Assembly: GCF_900112475.1 (NCBI RefSeq)
Contig: NZ_FOLW01000001.1
Location: 372,001 to 436,000, forward strand
Length of the DNA: 64,000 bases
Source: Pragia fontium DSM 5563 = ATCC 49100
Lineage (GTDB): Bacteria > Pseudomonadota > Gammaproteobacteria > Enterobacterales > Enterobacteriaceae
Direction: 5' to 3'
Shown here: piece after piece, positions 25,333 through 34,999 of the stretch
How the letters are laid out: every line of letters starts with the position of its first letter
Position numbering within the stretch: the first letter of the stretch is position 1
The notes under the pieces: generated by a model
What the model was told of the DNA's origin: nothing
What the model saw: the letters and a program-made list of their open reading frames with translations, nothing else
The model's database searches: none
Position numbers and translations under genes: made by a program

Positions 25333-27666
25333 TTAAAAATTCACGGAAAAACCTGCTCTGACGCTGGTATCCGGTTGGTAGCTACGTCCTATAGTTGAGG
25401 TCGTCGAGGCTGACAAATTCATATCCGGCGTTAACTTATAGCTAGCGCCCAGTGAGACTTCGCTCCAGTCTGTAGGCAGCTTCGCCGCAGAAACACTGGT
25501 TTCTGACCAGCCAATTACCGTGCCGGATACTCGATCAACCTTTCCCGACAGCCGATGAACCCATGCGACACCACCGTTAACGTTTATTGCATCCGTCAGG
25601 TCATAGCGCAGCTCACTGCCCAAACGCATATCCGTTTCATTGGCTTTGCGGTCATCAAAATCAATGGGGAAGGTGCCGCTATGTTCACGATAGCCCTTCA
25701 TCGTCGCCTTAGCCCAGCTCAATTCCGCAAAAGGGATGGCCGATATTCTGTCTTGTGGGCTAAACGCCCAGCCAAGCCTTACCATGCCGCCAATAGCGTG
25801 TCCCGAACTTTCACCAGAAGAACGGCTAATATTGTAAGAGCCATTGCGATAGTGACGACGTAAATCGTAATCCAGATGACTGGCGGTCACCGCACCAAAA
25901 GCACGCAGGCCTTGTTTCCCCTCAGAATAATTCAGGAACATCGCCCCACCGTAGCTGTCCATCTTATTCTTGCCGTCTAAACGCAGATCATAATGTTGAT
26001 TACCCAGATAAGCGCTCACGCCCAAGCTTAGCGAGGGCGATAATGCAACCGCTACACCCACAGAACCACGCCCCTGAGTGCCATCACCACGCCAGAACTC
26101 CCCGGCACCGGTAATAAACGTACAATAGCGTTTGTCACTTATACCTTCTGATGCACACTGCTCTGTCGAGATAAATCGCTGATCCTGCAAAGCGCCCTGC
26201 GCAACGGATAAACCGGACATCGGTACATAGGCCATATCTGACATTGAGCGATTAAGTTCATTGAGAGATAGGAAACCAACCGGAGGCGTAATCGGTGGAA
26301 TCGGTGGTTGTGGCTTATCTTCGGGCTCGGGATCTTCAGGGCCTGGCGGTTCTGGCGTCACTTCCGGTTTAGGTAGACGAATTAACCACCCCTCCATCAT
26401 ACCTTCTGGATTAGATCCGGTACCAGAAATCACTTCCCCATTACCGGAGACGCCTGATATATCAGCCATCTGCCAGTCACTAAGATCAATACCATCATCT
26501 GCCAGAGCATCGAGCAAATTAAACATACCTGTTTCATTGCGCCATACAAATAACGCCATACCATCATCAGCGGTAGTACTGGCACCAATGATTGTGGAAC
26601 CATCAGCGCTGATACCCCGAGTTATACTTGCTGGTTCGATGGTGCCAATCCCCAGATAGCCAAGACCCACCAGGCCTGTCTCTGCCGTCCAGCGGAAAGC
26701 CTGTTGGTAAGAACTATCATTAATACTGTTAGCCGTGGTACTGATACCAGTAATCACTGAACCATCAGCACTCATACCACTAACCAGACTTTTCGGCACT
26801 AAGCCCCCACCATCAATAAAGCCCAGGCCCTGCATTCCTTTCTCTTTAGTCCAGTAAAAAACCTCCATATTACTGCTGGCATTGGTACTGTTACCCGCTA
26901 TCACTGACCCATTATCACTTAGATAAACAGCCATACTTTGAGGTTCTTTACCACCGCCATCAATAAAACCAAGGCCTTGCATACCCTCCGAGGCCGTCCA
27001 GATAAACGCTTCCTGAAGAATATCAGGACTACTGGCGCTGGTTGAATAGCCAACCACAACATCACCGTTATAGCTAACACCCAACGCATTAGAATTGCTG
27101 AATCCATGTTGACTAGCGCCAAGAATACCCAGCCCTTGCATGCCTCCGCTTTCCGTCCAACGGAAGGCCTCCCGTTCGTAATTATTGGCATTAGTATTAG
27201 CATTGGAGCTGTCACCAATAATAACCAGACCATCCTTACTCACAGTGGTTACACTACTATAGCTATCAGCTGTCGGTGCAGCCAAAAAGCCCAAAGAGTG
27301 TAACCCTTGTTCCGCAGTCCAACGAAATGCCTCACGTCGACCATGAGTATTCGTACCCGCACCAACAACGACAGCACCATCAGCACTTAACCCTGTCAGA
27401 CCAATATTTGAAAATCCGGCACCCTGCACAATAATTTTCTGTTTGCCTGGAGACCAAATAAATCGATTACTATTGGTCGCACCAAGAACCACATTCCCAT
27501 CGAGGCTAACATGAGTTGCATAACTACCAGGATCATTCTCACCTGACAAAAAACCTATAGAATCAAAGATATAATCTTGAGCGCCTAGGGTGGGAGAAAA
27601 AAGCAAAGAGAGAAAGAACACTCTGTGGAATGAATTAAAACGAAAAACAGAAGAACGCGAAAACAT
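25333..27666 (-). CDS. Autotransporter with HAF-type extracellular repeats (copy 2)
   Basis: The 777-residue paralogue of the gene downstream has the same architecture: signal peptide (ending near TLGA), a HAF-repeat passenger (about 30-430) with EAFRWTAEQG, GLGFLAAP and GMQGLGFIDGGG units, a Pro-rich linker (GPEDPEPEDKPQPP), and a translocator barrel ending VRAGFSVNF. From the linker to the C-terminus the two proteins differ at only about two dozen of roughly 315 positions by eye, whereas the passengers differ much more. This fits a tandem duplication followed by gene conversion of the barrel or diversifying change in the exposed part. Confidence 0.88.
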   Translation of the reverse strand: MFSRSSVFRFNSFHRVFFLSLLFSPTLGAQDYIFDSIGFLSGENDPGSYATHVSLDGNVVLGATNSNRFIWSPGKQKIIVQGAGFSNIGLTGLSADGAVVVGAGTNTHGRREAFRWTAEQGLHSLGFLAAPTADSYSSVTTVSKDGLVIIGDSSNANTNANNYEREAFRWTESGGMQGLGILGASQHGFSNSNALGVSYNGDVVVGYSTSASSPDILQEAFIWTASEGMQGLGFIDGGGKEPQSMAVYLSDNGSVIAGNSTNASSNMEVFYWTKEKGMQGLGFIDGGGLVPKSLVSGMSADGSVITGISTTANSINDSSYQQAFRWTAETGLVGLGYLGIGTIEPASITRGISADGSTIIGASTTADDGMALFVWRNETGMFNLLDALADDGIDLSDWQMADISGVSGNGEVISGTGSNPEGMMEGWLIRLPKPEVTPEPPGPEDPEPEDKPQPPIPPITPPVGFLSLNELNRSMSDMAYVPMSGLSVAQGALQDQRFISTEQCASEGISDKRYCTFITGAGEFWRGDGTQGRGSVGVAVALSPSLSLGVSAYLGNQHYDLRLDGKNKMDSYGGAMFLNYSEGKQGLRAFGAVTASHLDYDLRRHYRNGSYNISRSSGESSGHAIGGMVRLGWAFSPQDRISAIPFAELSWAKATMKGYREHSGTFPIDFDDRKANETDMRLGSELRYDLTDAINVNGGVAWVHRLSGKVDRVSGTVIGWSETSVSAAKLPTDWSEVSLGASYKLTPDMNLSASTTSTIGRSYQPDTSVRAGFSVNF

Positions 27667-28253
27667 AAATTAATCCTTTAACATTAAAACATTACATCCC
27701 ATTAAAAACATCTTCATTAGACCAAAAAAAATTTAAAAAAGAATAAAAACATCAATAAATACAGTCAATAATCGTTAGTTAACTTTAAATGCAAGCCAAT
27801 CCAAATTAATCAAGATGAAATATATAAACACAGTTTTACATTAAATGTAATCATCTCAAAATCATAAGGCAAAAATCAAGAAAAATAATAAAACAAAATA
27901 TTTCAAACAGTGTTGAAAATAAATAAATAGATTAAAAACATAATGTTATAAACAATTAATCAATTCTAAAAAAATAGCTTAATACTTAACGTTTTAATTA
28001 ATCTAGATTAATCACGTATTAAAAAATTTTATCTCTGCATAATTAACTCAACATTCACTGATAAATTGATATGGAAATCAATACATAACCAAGAATAAAG
28101 CACTGGAAAAAATTCTTATTAATCAGTTATCATTATGATGGTTGAAGACACCAACTCATTGAAATTTACTGATCATAGATATAATAACCACAGAAGTAAT
28201 ACCCTGCATTATCTATTTAATGAGTACCTTGATTGAATATATTTCAGATCTTC
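27667..28253. other. AT-rich gene-free stretch upstream of HAF autotransporter copy 2
   Basis: About 590 bases, strongly AT-rich, with no credible coding sequence. It should contain the promoter of copy 2 at its left end and the 3' end of mepH at its right. No hairpin stands out. Confidence 0.5.
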
Positions 28254-29033
28254 TTATCTTACCGCATGAGGCAACAATACCCGACGGGCACCGATATAAT
28301 GATTCTGCCAATAATCATCATCCAGCCGACTGATTTGAATATCTTTTCCGGTACGCGGAGCCTGAATAAACTCACCGTCACCAAGATAAACACCAACGTG
28401 GTCAGCATGGCTATGCCCGCGGCTATGGGTGCTAAAAAAAACTAAATCTCCCGTATTCAGTTCTTCTTTATCGATCTCTCTACTCTGAGACGATGACATA
28501 TGGAACATATTGTCGGCAGTGCGTGGTAACGTTGACTTTAACTGATCGCGATAAGCGTAATTAACCAACCCGCTACAGTCAAAACCGGTACGTGGGGAAG
28601 TCCCACCATAGCGATAAGGTTTGCCCAACTGCTTCATCAAGTTAGACACAACTTTGGTTTTCGCTATCTTTAGTTTAGTTTTCTGGATCGGAGTAATACG
28701 AGGATGCATCCCATCAGTAATCTGTAAATCTGGCAAATCTGACTGTCGGAACGGATTACGACCAATCGGCACTTTTTTAACGCTGCGACTCTGATGGTGA
28801 TGGGTCTGGCTGGAGGCCGACTGATGAGCGTTTTTTTTCACCGGTGCCCGTTTGCGTTTGCTACTGCTTTTCGCGACAGAATGAACCGCAACAGGCGCTT
28901 TTTTACTGGTTTGATGTGGGCGCGCAGCATGGGCATATGAGGATAAGAGCAGCATGAAAATACACATCATCATTGCCCAAAGAAAACGAGACGGATTAAC
29001 AAACTTAATTTGCAGGTTATTCATTATGATCAT
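28254..29033 (-). CDS. mepH: Murein DD-endopeptidase MepH (NlpC/P60)
   Basis: MepH cleaves D-Ala-mDAP crosslinks in peptidoglycan to allow insertion of new material. The 259-residue protein has a signal peptide (ending near SYAHA), a basic Ser/Lys/His-rich linker (about 38-100), and a C-terminal NlpC/P60 domain. The catalytic Cys is in GFDCSGLVNYAY (near residue 154), the His in ADHVGVYLGDG and the third residue in FIQAPRTG. The sequence around the active site, down to DDYWQNHYIGARRV, is clearly that of E. coli MepH (YdhO). A second ATG three codons downstream is equally possible as start. The gene stands alone. Confidence 0.92.
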   Translation of the reverse strand: MIIMNNLQIKFVNPSRFLWAMMMCIFMLLLSSYAHAARPHQTSKKAPVAVHSVAKSSSKRKRAPVKKNAHQSASSQTHHHQSRSVKKVPIGRNPFRQSDLPDLQITDGMHPRITPIQKTKLKIAKTKVVSNLMKQLGKPYRYGGTSPRTGFDCSGLVNYAYRDQLKSTLPRTADNMFHMSSSQSREIDKEELNTGDLVFFSTHSRGHSHADHVGVYLGDGEFIQAPRTGKDIQISRLDDDYWQNHYIGARRVLLPHAVR

Positions 29034-29271
29034 TGGATTTTAAATAGTATTTCAATATATGGGCTCAGGGAAAACAGGTTTGAACTTAGTTTATTCAACT
29101 AAGTGAAATTGAAAACTATTATTTTGTAACTTGGCGCTATATAAAAATGACAAGATATTTCAACAGGAAACAAACTTGACAGAAATGAGATATGAAGAGG
29201 CTCTTATTGCTAAGATTGTTAAGTTACTGTAAAGCTATATTTTTAGTTCATCTCTTCGTGCAGCCATAAAA

Positions 29272-29295
29272 AAACCACCTTAAATAAGGTGGTTT
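29272..29295 (-). terminator. Terminator of the MHS-type transporter gene
   Basis: AAACCACCTT and AAGGTGGTTT pair perfectly around an AAAT loop, and the minus strand continues with a T-run of about seven bases. It lies about 25 bases after the transporter stop. Confidence 0.9.
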
Positions 29296-29319
29296 CGAGA
29301 CTATTTCGACGACTTTACT

Positions 29320-30675
29320 TTATTCAGCGCTAACCGATGCCGTCTCAGGAATTTCTTCCTTCTTTTTCTCCGTCCAGCCTTTATAAGCCAACGGCAAGAA
29401 TGACACAACAATAGCCAGCAGCGAAACGCCTGCAACATAGTAAGCCGGAGCCATAGAACTCTGTTGTAACCAGGCACCGGTAATCATTGGCGTCAGACCA
29501 CCAAACACCGCATAAGCCAGATTATAGGCAAATGATAGACCAGAGAAACGAATAGCCGGAGGGAAAGCTCGGGTAGCAACAATCGGGGTTGTGGCAATCG
29601 CCCCAACAAAGAATCCCATCAGACCATAGTTGAACATCAGCTCACCACCGCTAATTTCTGGGTGCAGTGCACTATAGAAATAGTAGGCGGTGATGGCTAA
29701 TCCTCCCCATGATGCCGTCATACAGGCACGGGTACCCAATTTATCGCTGATCCATCCCCAGAAAATACACCCTAACGTTAGCATTAACGTCGCAACGCAG
29801 TTAGCTTCCAGAGAAATCGTACGATCAACCTGATACATTTTCTCCACAACCACAGAAGGCGTCATCAGGATAGTCACCACAATAGCCGTCGATAGCGACC
29901 AGGTTAAAATAGCGGTAATCACACAGGCTAGTTTATGACTGCGAATAACTGTTTTAACCGGCAATTCTTTGGCCAGCGTATGTTTTGCTGCCATCTCTTT
30001 AAAAATAGGCGTCTCTTGCAAAAATTTACGCAGATAAACAGAGATAAAACCAAATACCCCGCCCAAAACAAATGGAATACGCCATGCAAAATCGTTAATC
30101 TCTGCGGTGCTATAACTACGCTGTACCACAATAGCGATAATCGATCCCAACAAAATTCCACCGGTAATACCAGAGGTTAAGGTTCCAACACCGAGGCCAT
30201 AGCGCTGCTCAGGCGTATGCTCAGCAATAAACACCCATGCACCCGGCATTTCACCACCAATCGCGGCACCCTGTAAAATACGCATCAATAACAATAAAAC
30301 TGGCGCCATCACACCAATCGTTTCGTAGGTGGGTAACAAACCAATCACCAACGTTGGCAAAGCCATCAGAAAGATGCTCAGGGTAAACATGCGTTTACGG
30401 CCAATTTTATCGCCATAGTGCGCCATAATTATCCCACCGAGAGGTCTTGCCAAATAGCCTGCGGCAAAAATACCTAACGTTTTCATCTGGGCAATAAACT
30501 CATTGTCACCAGGGAAAAATAAATGGGTTAATGTTCCAGTGAAGAATACGAAAATAACAAAATCATAAAACTCTAATGTACCGCCAAGAGACGATAACCC
30601 CAGCGTTTTATAGTCATTTTTGTTTAACGGGCGCGCTTTAGGTTGGCCCGTACTTGTTGGGGAGGATACTGTCAT
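29320..30675 (-). CDS. MFS transporter, metabolite:H+ symporter (MHS) type
   Basis: The 451-residue inner-membrane protein has about 12 membrane segments and the MHS hallmarks: LGGTLEFYDFVIFVFF in helix 1, RPLGGIIMAHYGDKIGRKR between helices 2 and 3, LMRILQGAAIGGEMPGAW in helix 4, and the RKFLQETPIF segment before the central loop. Relatives include ProP, ShiA, KgtP and the YhjE/YdfJ group. The substrate cannot be told from sequence, but substrates of this group are mainly organic acids or osmolytes. The gene has its own terminator and a 700-base upstream region, with no linked enzyme genes to give a clue. Confidence 0.85.
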   Translation of the reverse strand: MTVSSPTSTGQPKARPLNKNDYKTLGLSSLGGTLEFYDFVIFVFFTGTLTHLFFPGDNEFIAQMKTLGIFAAGYLARPLGGIIMAHYGDKIGRKRMFTLSIFLMALPTLVIGLLPTYETIGVMAPVLLLLMRILQGAAIGGEMPGAWVFIAEHTPEQRYGLGVGTLTSGITGGILLGSIIAIVVQRSYSTAEINDFAWRIPFVLGGVFGFISVYLRKFLQETPIFKEMAAKHTLAKELPVKTVIRSHKLACVITAILTWSLSTAIVVTILMTPSVVVEKMYQVDRTISLEANCVATLMLTLGCIFWGWISDKLGTRACMTASWGGLAITAYYFYSALHPEISGGELMFNYGLMGFFVGAIATTPIVATRAFPPAIRFSGLSFAYNLAYAVFGGLTPMITGAWLQQSSMAPAYYVAGVSLLAIVVSFLPLAYKGWTEKKKEEIPETASVSAE

Positions 30676-31375
30676 TTACTCTGAACTCGCTATTAAATTA
30701 TTGTTTTCTAAAAATCTTGCCTAAAAAATAAATCATAGGTTATGAAAGTAACTAATAGGTAGACTGCCCAAAAGCCAGCAATATTGGGTCTAAAATGCAT
30801 ACAACGTTCAGAATTAATCTGTCGGTGGAATCATTCAATCCATTGAATTGTGGTTAGTACTACTGAGCCTACTGTGACCAATGGTTACTTAGCTATGTTA
30901 TAGCAGTTAACTCGACATACTGTAACCCTAACAACAAAAAACAGATTAATACACTGCATAATAAAGCATCCAATGAAACAATTAACCATATAATGTAAGT
31001 TTAAGCATGATTCATAATACCCGAGTATCAACCTATAACTTTTGTCAGTACGTTAGACGATAACCTTATCCCTCCAATCCCCCGACTCAACCGCTGATCA
31101 ACAGGGCAAACAGGTAACAGTTATCGTCAAAATAAGGCACTTTTATTACCTAAATCAGAAAAATTGGGTAAGAACGCTATTATCAACCTTCTATTTTTCA
31201 GTCAGTTATTTTAAAACTGGTATATATATCAGCTAGTTATTATGAAAATAATATGCGATATACATTGTTATATAGATATCATGAATAAAGTGCCAATATC
31301 ACGCTACAATAGGACGTCTCCAAAGCGTTAAAAAGACAATAACCTACTAATAATTAAAAATATTGAGATGAACTC
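30676..31375. other. Gene-free stretch between the MHS transporter and a small unknown gene
   Basis: About 700 bases holding divergent promoters. I see no reading frame with a ribosome site, no strong hairpin and no known operator. Confidence 0.5.
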
Positions 31376-31705
31376 ATGACTAAAGAAATCGTTGTGTGTG
31401 GTAGCACTGTTTTGGTTAAAAAATCAGTCAGCATCTATAATCAGATTGCTTCTCTGGATCTGGACCTTCCTCTATCCTCGTTGATTGATTCCCTTGATGA
31501 AGACCTGTTACAGATAGAATTTTCCAACGGCAATATCGTTGATGTTGGCTGGTATCCCGCATTTGATGAGCAAGGTGAATTCGTTATCTACATTATTAAA
31601 GACAATAACTGGGATACACCTCACCTTAGATTAACCGCTAATAATAAAACGGCACTCATTACTCTACTGAGCCAGTCAATACTCGAAGCTTCACGGTTAA
31701 CTTAA
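31376..31705 (+). CDS. Small conserved-looking protein of unknown function
   Basis: The 109-residue soluble protein has no signal peptide or membrane segment. Acidic residues are frequent, and the core NIVDVGWYPAFDEQGEFVI followed by IKDNNWDTP has the look of a conserved domain that I cannot name with certainty (it resembles small DUF7668-type proteins). A GAG-rich leader (TTGAGATGAACTC) precedes the ATG. It is flanked by a 700-base empty region and a terminator-like hairpin belonging to the opposite strand. It stands alone, with no toxin or operon partner beside it, so an immunity role is not supported. Confidence 0.6.
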   Translation: MTKEIVVCGSTVLVKKSVSIYNQIASLDLDLPLSSLIDSLDEDLLQIEFSNGNIVDVGWYPAFDEQGEFVIYIIKDNNWDTPHLRLTANNKTALITLLSQSILEASRLT

Positions 31706-31882
31706 AATCCTGTCTCTATTTTTATGATTTCCGTCAGCGTTATTTTGGCGGAAATCGGTTTAACCATCTCACCTTTAACCCAAAAACTCAGGTAAGAAGA
31801 AATCTTCATCTTGGGGAAAACAGAAAATCCACCTCAATAAACAATCAATCATTCCCCATTTTGAGAGTGTCACCCATAAAAA

Positions 31883-31909
31883 ACCGACATTCATGTTGAT
31901 GATGTCGGT
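31883..31909 (-). terminator. Terminator of the AIDA-like autotransporter
   Basis: ACCGACAT and ATGTCGGT flank an 11-base loop. The minus strand then runs into six T residues. The hairpin lies 45 bases after the autotransporter stop, with one end of a dispersed repeat in between. Confidence 0.8.
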
Positions 31910-31910
31910 C

Positions 31911-31946
31911 AATTAAGTTTAATGGCAGCGAAAGTTTCGTCCACTA
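31911..31946. repeat. Partial copy of a dispersed intergenic repeat (copy A)
   Basis: AATTAAGTTTAATGGCAGCG followed by AAAGTTTCGTCCACTATCAATA matches one end of the longer repeats at 40725-41009 and 63668-63805 with few differences. Only this end is present here, abutting the autotransporter stop codon. Confidence 0.7.
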
Positions 31947-31953
31947 TCAATAA

Positions 31954-34614
31954 TTAAAAATTAAAACGCAGCCCTAAATTACCCTGAATAGGGGCTTCAA
32001 TCTTATTACCTTTGGCATAATCCACTTCGGCAAACAGATTAACTTGTTTAGAGACTTTGGCATCAATACCTACGCCAACTTTGCCCATATCTCCAGACAA
32101 ATTCGTGGTGAACTTATTGCGATCGTTGATAACCGTGCTGTTGTTATCAATATATTCATGAACCCATGCCGCTTTAATATATGGCGTGACGGCGCTCGTT
32201 TCTCCTACAAGGAAAGTCTTACCCAGATTCAAGCCCAGTTCAGTCATCAGAGAGTTCTGATCGCCAATATTGGCTTTCATACCATTGCTCAAGGAAATAT
32301 CTTTACCTTCTACCTGTACATAAGACAGTTTGGCGTACGGCTCAACCCACATATCGTAAATAACGGAAGTGTTATAGCCAACTTCCACTGATGCACCCAA
32401 AGCATTCTGACCATAGTCACTCTTGATACTTGAACCATTGGTAGAAATCGCCTTTAGCTCGTTACTAAAGTGGTTGTATTTTAACACCCCGTCAACGTAA
32501 AGACCGCGGGTATCAAAATAGGTGGCATAAGCGCCTACGCTATAGCTATCGACCTTACTGGTACCGCCACGAGCATGTTTAATATCCGCGTTACCATAGC
32601 TGGTAAATCCACCAATGAAAGCTTTACCATTTTCAAGGTTCACAGCTTTATCTGCACCAATTTCTATACCGGACTGTTCCAGCTTGAAATGAGTATGGTC
32701 AGTCGCAATATTATTCTTACTACCCGTCATACGCACCCAACTACCAGCATTGCTTTCATCTTGTTGCAAAACACCTTTTCTTGAACGTAGGTTCTGCATC
32801 TCATTATTAAAAATCAATTGAGAAGCGACCGACATTGAAAGAACCGCGTCAGTACTTGGTGTTGTTGTTGGCTGAGTGATTACCGGGGGCGTTATATCTT
32901 CCGGATCGGGAACCGGTAATGGTTTGGGATTTGGATCGGGCTTAGAAGTACTGCTATCAATAGCACTCAAATACCATATTTCACCGGTATCTTCGCTACG
33001 CTGGTTCAGCGTGTACATATAAGTACCACCATCAAGCGCCTTGATATTGGCTCCGCTCATACTGGCCAGACTAAAACCTGCACCACGACTTTCATCGGTG
33101 ATCAGATCTAATCTTTTCTGATTCGGATCGGTAATTTCAGCGCCGGAATCTGCCACGCTAACCAAATGCTGGCCGCTTCCCTGACGAATAAATAAGTAAT
33201 CGCCTCGTCCATCTTCAATGGAAGTATTAAACAAAAAATGCAGACTTCCGGACAGGTTCCCCAGTTTTAGATGGGAATATATTTTGTCACCATTAGCATC
33301 ATTAATCGTTTTAAAACCAACGATACCGTTACCGCTTAGCGTTTCAATATGCGCAAAATCTGTATCGGCAACATTAGCAATAACAGCTACCGACGTATTT
33401 TTACCTCTCAGAATAACATTCTCAGCATAAGTTGCACCGGTTCCCCCCGCCACGACCATTTGTAGCTGACCTTGATCGTTAAGCTGAGTGGTGCCAAGCA
33501 TAGCTCCGCCAACGCTTAACCAAGACTTAGCATTATTATTGATGGTAACGTCAGTTGCAGAAGAGTCAGCATAGATTCTCTGTACCGCATTGTCGTACAG
33601 CTCAACCCCTATCGCTTTTCCACCCTGCTGAATATTCTGGGCTCCGGTACCATAAACTTTAGTATTATTTGCTACACCAGCCGTTGATACGGAACTATTA
33701 AGATACAGATATTGAATTCCACCGCTATTAATAACCGTATTGTTAACGGTCCCCTTATCAAAAACATACTGGATTCCACCTTGATTGATAATGGTATCTT
33801 TAGCTACAGCATCATTGTAGACAAACTGATTACCCTGATTAATGATGCTACCCGTGGCGATACCACCCAATAATAAATGCTGAACTCCCCCGCGATTAAT
33901 CACGGTATTATTGGCTATCCCTTGATTATAAACATGCTGAGATCCACCCTGATTAATGGTGCTCCCCGTAGCAGAACCACTATTTCTGACATATTGATAT
34001 CCGCCATCATTAACGATGGAATTCTTTGCCGTCCCATTATCCTGAATGTATTCCTTACCGCCGTTGTTAACGGTTGTCCCTTCAGATTTACCACCTGAAT
34101 AGGCATACAGATTACCGCCAGAATTCACCGTATTATTAATCGCAATACCCGGGTCGTTGACATCACCAGCATTAGAAACATAAACAGTGCCACCATTCAG
34201 CAGAGAATCCTTTAATGTTCCACCGTCAAACACATAAATTTTCCCACCGGATTTAATATCAATATTGGTACCAATGCTCGGGAAACCAGGGTCATAGTCA
34301 TGTGAATAAACTCTAGGTTTTTTGGTTATCCAAACGGTTGCGCCACTATTTACTGTTGAGTCTTTAAAGTAACCTAACACACTCAATAAACTGCCATTTA
34401 GCAGATTCATATTGATGCCGGCCCCCACATACTCACTTGGATCACCTATATTTCCAGCACCAATCTCCAGACATTCGTTACCGGTTAAATCACCTTCAAA
34501 AGTTTTGTTGCTGATATAGTTTCTGTTCCGATCACCACAAAAACTGTCAGCAAATACGGATTGACTAAAGACCAAAGCTGTAAATATGGCTAGAGCTGAT
34601 AGCGTTGTTTTCAT
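31954..34614 (-). CDS. AIDA-like autotransporter with 19-residue repeats
   Basis: The 886-residue protein has a signal peptide (MKTTLSALAIFTALVFSQSV...FA) and a passenger with about ten tandem units of roughly 19 residues (about 123-325) such as GGYQYVRNSGSATGSTINQ. These are the AIDA-type repeats that form a beta-helix rung and are glycosylated in AIDA-I. Then come a beta-helical stretch, a Pro-rich linker (PKPLPVPDPEDITPPV, near 560-580), and a translocator barrel (about 620-886) ending GNLGLRFNF. No AAH/TibC-type heptosyltransferase gene is near, so glycosylation is not implied. A TTG start 12 bases upstream is too close to the AAGGA site, so I chose the ATG. Likely an adhesin or autoaggregation factor. 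Confidence 0.88.
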   Translation of the reverse strand: MKTTLSALAIFTALVFSQSVFADSFCGDRNRNYISNKTFEGDLTGNECLEIGAGNIGDPSEYVGAGINMNLLNGSLLSVLGYFKDSTVNSGATVWITKKPRVYSHDYDPGFPSIGTNIDIKSGGKIYVFDGGTLKDSLLNGGTVYVSNAGDVNDPGIAINNTVNSGGNLYAYSGGKSEGTTVNNGGKEYIQDNGTAKNSIVNDGGYQYVRNSGSATGSTINQGGSQHVYNQGIANNTVINRGGVQHLLLGGIATGSIINQGNQFVYNDAVAKDTIINQGGIQYVFDKGTVNNTVINSGGIQYLYLNSSVSTAGVANNTKVYGTGAQNIQQGGKAIGVELYDNAVQRIYADSSATDVTINNNAKSWLSVGGAMLGTTQLNDQGQLQMVVAGGTGATYAENVILRGKNTSVAVIANVADTDFAHIETLSGNGIVGFKTINDANGDKIYSHLKLGNLSGSLHFLFNTSIEDGRGDYLFIRQGSGQHLVSVADSGAEITDPNQKRLDLITDESRGAGFSLASMSGANIKALDGGTYMYTLNQRSEDTGEIWYLSAIDSSTSKPDPNPKPLPVPDPEDITPPVITQPTTTPSTDAVLSMSVASQLIFNNEMQNLRSRKGVLQQDESNAGSWVRMTGSKNNIATDHTHFKLEQSGIEIGADKAVNLENGKAFIGGFTSYGNADIKHARGGTSKVDSYSVGAYATYFDTRGLYVDGVLKYNHFSNELKAISTNGSSIKSDYGQNALGASVEVGYNTSVIYDMWVEPYAKLSYVQVEGKDISLSNGMKANIGDQNSLMTELGLNLGKTFLVGETSAVTPYIKAAWVHEYIDNNSTVINDRNKFTTNLSGDMGKVGVGIDAKVSKQVNLFAEVDYAKGNKIEAPIQGNLGLRFNF

Positions 34615-34751
34615 GGCGGGATACAATTCCTTTTAAAAACTTATCCATTTTTTAAAAGGCTAACATACCGAAAACACAAAAACCACACATTTGCACTGTA
34701 TAAAACCCCAAGTAACAGTATAAAAACATAAATCAGTGATATTTTTAAGAT

Positions 34752-34795
34752 TTTAGATCGTTAAAATTCAATATAAAATAAATTTAGATCGCTAA
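34752..34795. promoter_or_regulatory. Direct repeats TTTAGATCGYTAA upstream of the AIDA-like gene
   Basis: TTTAGATCGTTAA (34752-34764) and TTTAGATCGCTAA (34783-34795) are spaced 31 bases start to start, about three helical turns, and lie about 140-180 bases before the autotransporter start. The arrangement suggests a protein binding on one DNA face. The identity of the protein is unknown. Confidence 0.35.
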
Positions 34796-34968
34796 CACCT
34801 TCAGAAGTAAGGCGGGGAAGAAAAAAAGGGGGAAAGTGCCATGCTTTTAAAATTATCAAATAAAATCAATTGGTTAATGAAATCACTTAGAAATCAAATG
34901 CGTTGGTTAATACATTGAAATTATTGATAATTTAATCATATAAATAGTTGGAAAACTGACAACTCTAA

Positions 34969-34999
34969 CAAAAATCAAAAATCAAAAATCAAAAATCAA
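34969..34999. repeat. Short tandem repeat of TCAAAAA
   Basis: Four consecutive 7-base units of TCAAAAA lie in the upstream region of the AIDA-like gene. Such tracts can change length by slippage. At more than 350 bases from the start codon an effect on promoter spacing is not obvious. Confidence 0.6.

Noticed and set aside
34969-34999. CRISPR-like array from the repeated TCAAAAA units
   Set aside because: Units are 7 bases, contiguous and without spacers; no cas genes are present.
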